In this document: piece after piece, positions 4,290 to 5,508 of the stretch | Layout of the letters: the number at the start of each line of letters is the position of its first letter | Numbering within the stretch: position 1 is the first letter of the stretch | NCBI GenBank assembly: GCA_030591745.1 | Contig: JAUVAM010000315.1 | Coordinates: 1-5,508 of the forward strand | Origin: Deltaproteobacteria bacterium | GTDB taxonomy: Bacteria > Myxococcota > B64-G9 | DNA: 5,508 nt | Reading direction: 5' to 3' | Position numbers and translations under genes: made by a program | Notes under the pieces: generated by a model | What the model was told of the DNA's origin: nothing | The model's input: only the letters and a program-made list of their open reading frames with translations | Databases searched by the model: none

Positions 4290-5508
4290 ATGCGACGACT
4301 TTTGAACAATAAATCACGATTGTTGACCGTTGTGCTCTCCACCGGCTTGCTTTTGGCGCTGGTGGGCTGCCCCAAGGGCGGAGAAGGCGGCAAAGGCGCT
4401 CCAGTGGTAGGCGCTGAATCCTCCGGCGCTGGGTCTGCTCTCACTCAGACGGTGAAAAAGAAGATCGACGTAGAATTTTTTGTCATGTCCCAGTGCCCTT
4501 ACGGCACCCAGGTCATGAAAGGCATCTCCCCTGTCCTGCCTAAACTCGGTGCCGACATCAACTTCACCGCGGACTTCATCGGCAAGGACCAGGGCGGCAA
4601 ACTGACCTCCATGCATGGTCAAAGCGAAGTGGACGGAAACAAAATCCAGCTTTGCACCATGAAGTATTACGCAGATGGCTATAAGTACATGGGCATGCTG
4701 GACTGCATGAACAAAAACATGCGGGCCATTCCCGGCAACTGGGAAGGCTGCGCCAAAGAAGCCAAGCTGGACGTGGCCAAGTTGAAAGCCTGCCTCGAGG
4801 GACAAGAAGGAACGGACCTCCTCAGGGCTTCCTACAAGAAAGCCAAACAAAAGGGTGCCAGTGGTAGCCCGACGATCTTCATCAATGGCAAGAAATACAA
4901 AGGCAAGCGTGGTCCGAATGATTTCACCCGGGGTATCTGCCAGGGATTCCCGGCCAACGATCGACCCAAGCTTTGCGCTGACATTCCCGCACCGCCGCCA
5001 CCCGTCAAGTTCTCCATCAAGATCATCTCGGACAAACGCTGCCCCCGAGACCTCTGCAAGCCCCCCCAGGTTTGGCAGTCCCGCCTCAAAGGCATGTTTG
5101 AGGGCGCGGAGATCAAACTGGTCGACTACAACGACGAAGAAGGCCAGAAACTCTACAAAGAGCTGGAAGTCGGTCTTTTACCTGCCATCTTGTTTGGCAA
5201 GGAAGTCAAAAAAGCTGACAACTACAAGCGCCTGGCTCGATTCTTGAAGCCCAAAGGTGACTGGCTGCTCTTCCGTTCCGGTGCCAAATTCGATCCCACC
5301 AAGGAAATCTGCTCCAACAAAAAAGACGACACCGGCAACGGTAAAGTCGATTGCGACGATCCGGATTGCACGAATGACTTGCTTTGCCGCAAGGAAATCC
5401 CCAAAAAATTGGACCTCTTCGTCATGAGCCAATGTCCCTATGGCGTCAAAGCGCTCAATGCCATGAAGGAAGTTTTGGAAAACTTCGGTGAGCAGATCGA
5501 TTTTACAA
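4290..5508 (+). CDS. Multi-domain thioredoxin-fold (GILT/DsbA-like) lipoprotein, 3' end outside window
   Basis: At least 406 residues, still open at the window end. Numbering is from ATG 4290 (4284 would add two residues). A basic N-terminus and hydrophobic segment lead to the lipobox LVGC (Cys27), so it is an exported lipoprotein, followed by a Gly-rich linker. Domain 1 (~58-220) has FVMSQCPYG (C69), S-M-H-G-Q-S-E-V-D-G-N-K-I-Q-L-C (~107-122), which follows the GILT signature CQHGX2ECX2NX4C with two Cys lost, and GSPTIFING with a cis-Pro-like P194. A PPPP linker leads to a second, weaker thioredoxin-like domain (~239-320) with C251-P-R-D-L-C256 and GLLPAIL. Then comes a Cys/Asp-rich segment (C341, DDTGNGKVDCDDPDC, C366) like the ENGxDDDxDGxxDCxDPDC motif of myxobacterial surface proteins, possibly Ca-binding. 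FVMSQCPYG recurs at 377-385, starting a third domain. The role is probably thiol-disulfide or redox chemistry in the envelope. It is divergent from the radical SAM gene. Confidence 0.87.
   Translation, partial: MRRLLNNKSRLLTVVLSTGLLLALVGCPKGGEGGKGAPVVGAESSGAGSALTQTVKKKIDVEFFVMSQCPYGTQVMKGISPVLPKLGADINFTADFIGKDQGGKLTSMHGQSEVDGNKIQLCTMKYYADGYKYMGMLDCMNKNMRAIPGNWEGCAKEAKLDVAKLKACLEGQEGTDLLRASYKKAKQKGASGSPTIFINGKKYKGKRGPNDFTRGICQGFPANDRPKLCADIPAPPPPVKFSIKIISDKRCPRDLCKPPQVWQSRLKGMFEGAEIKLVDYNDEEGQKLYKELEVGLLPAILFGKEVKKADNYKRLARFLKPKGDWLLFRSGAKFDPTKEICSNKKDDTGNGKVDCDDPDCTNDLLCRKEIPKKLDLFVMSQCPYGVKALNAMKEVLENFGEQIDFT

Noticed and set aside
4314..4850. 178-codon open frame on the - strand opposite the thiol lipoprotein
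   Set aside because: The + strand frame has an SD, signal peptide, lipobox and repeated CPYG motifs and stays open to the window end; the opposite frame shows no domain.

Overview
The window reads like a piece of chromosome from a deltaproteobacterium-like organism (Myxococcota, Bradymonadota or a relative). This is inferred from gene types only: a PilZ protein with a long Ala/Pro tail, a PP2C phosphatase fused to a cyclic-nucleotide-binding domain, and a multi-domain thiol lipoprotein with a Cys/Asp-rich linker of the kind common in myxobacterial surface proteins. Coding density is high. There are no rRNA or tRNA genes, CRISPR arrays or recognisable transposases.

Left part (1-1025, + strand): the 3' end of an unidentified gene, whose product ends in twelve 6-residue repeats and a run of ten basic residues. 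After 47 bp comes a PilZ-domain (probable c-di-GMP effector) gene with its own 18-bp repeats.

Middle (1055-4105, - strand): three genes in one direction, transcribed from right to left. First is a spore-photoproduct-lyase-like radical SAM protein. Next is a PP2C phosphatase/cNMP-binding fusion that starts at TTG behind a strong Shine-Dalgarno. Last is a small protein with two winged-helix-like repeats. The radical SAM gene has a near-ideal sigma70 promoter whose -10 and start region are covered by a perfect 16-bp palindrome, CTGTACATATGTACAG, a textbook LexA (SOS) operator. The predicted transcription start falls on the ATG, so the mRNA may be leaderless.

The winged-helix gene sits between two copies of a 25-bp repeat (24/25 identical, 734 bp apart). 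The left copy contains the PilZ stop codon and the right copy the phosphatase stop codon. Each copy is a near-palindrome that can encode Asp-Asp-stop on both strands. The simplest reading is that the PilZ and phosphatase genes once converged with stop codons 4 nt apart, and that the winged-helix gene was later inserted with duplication of this junction.

Right part (4290-end, + strand, divergent from the radical SAM gene): an exported lipoprotein with tandem thioredoxin-fold domains. Its first domain keeps most of the GILT (gamma-interferon-inducible lysosomal thiol reductase) signature but has a single-cysteine CPYG active site. The same motif starts a further domain that runs off the window.

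Functionally the window combines signalling (PilZ, PP2C-cNMP), a probably damage-inducible radical SAM enzyme and envelope thiol chemistry. Whether these work together cannot be shown from the sequence.
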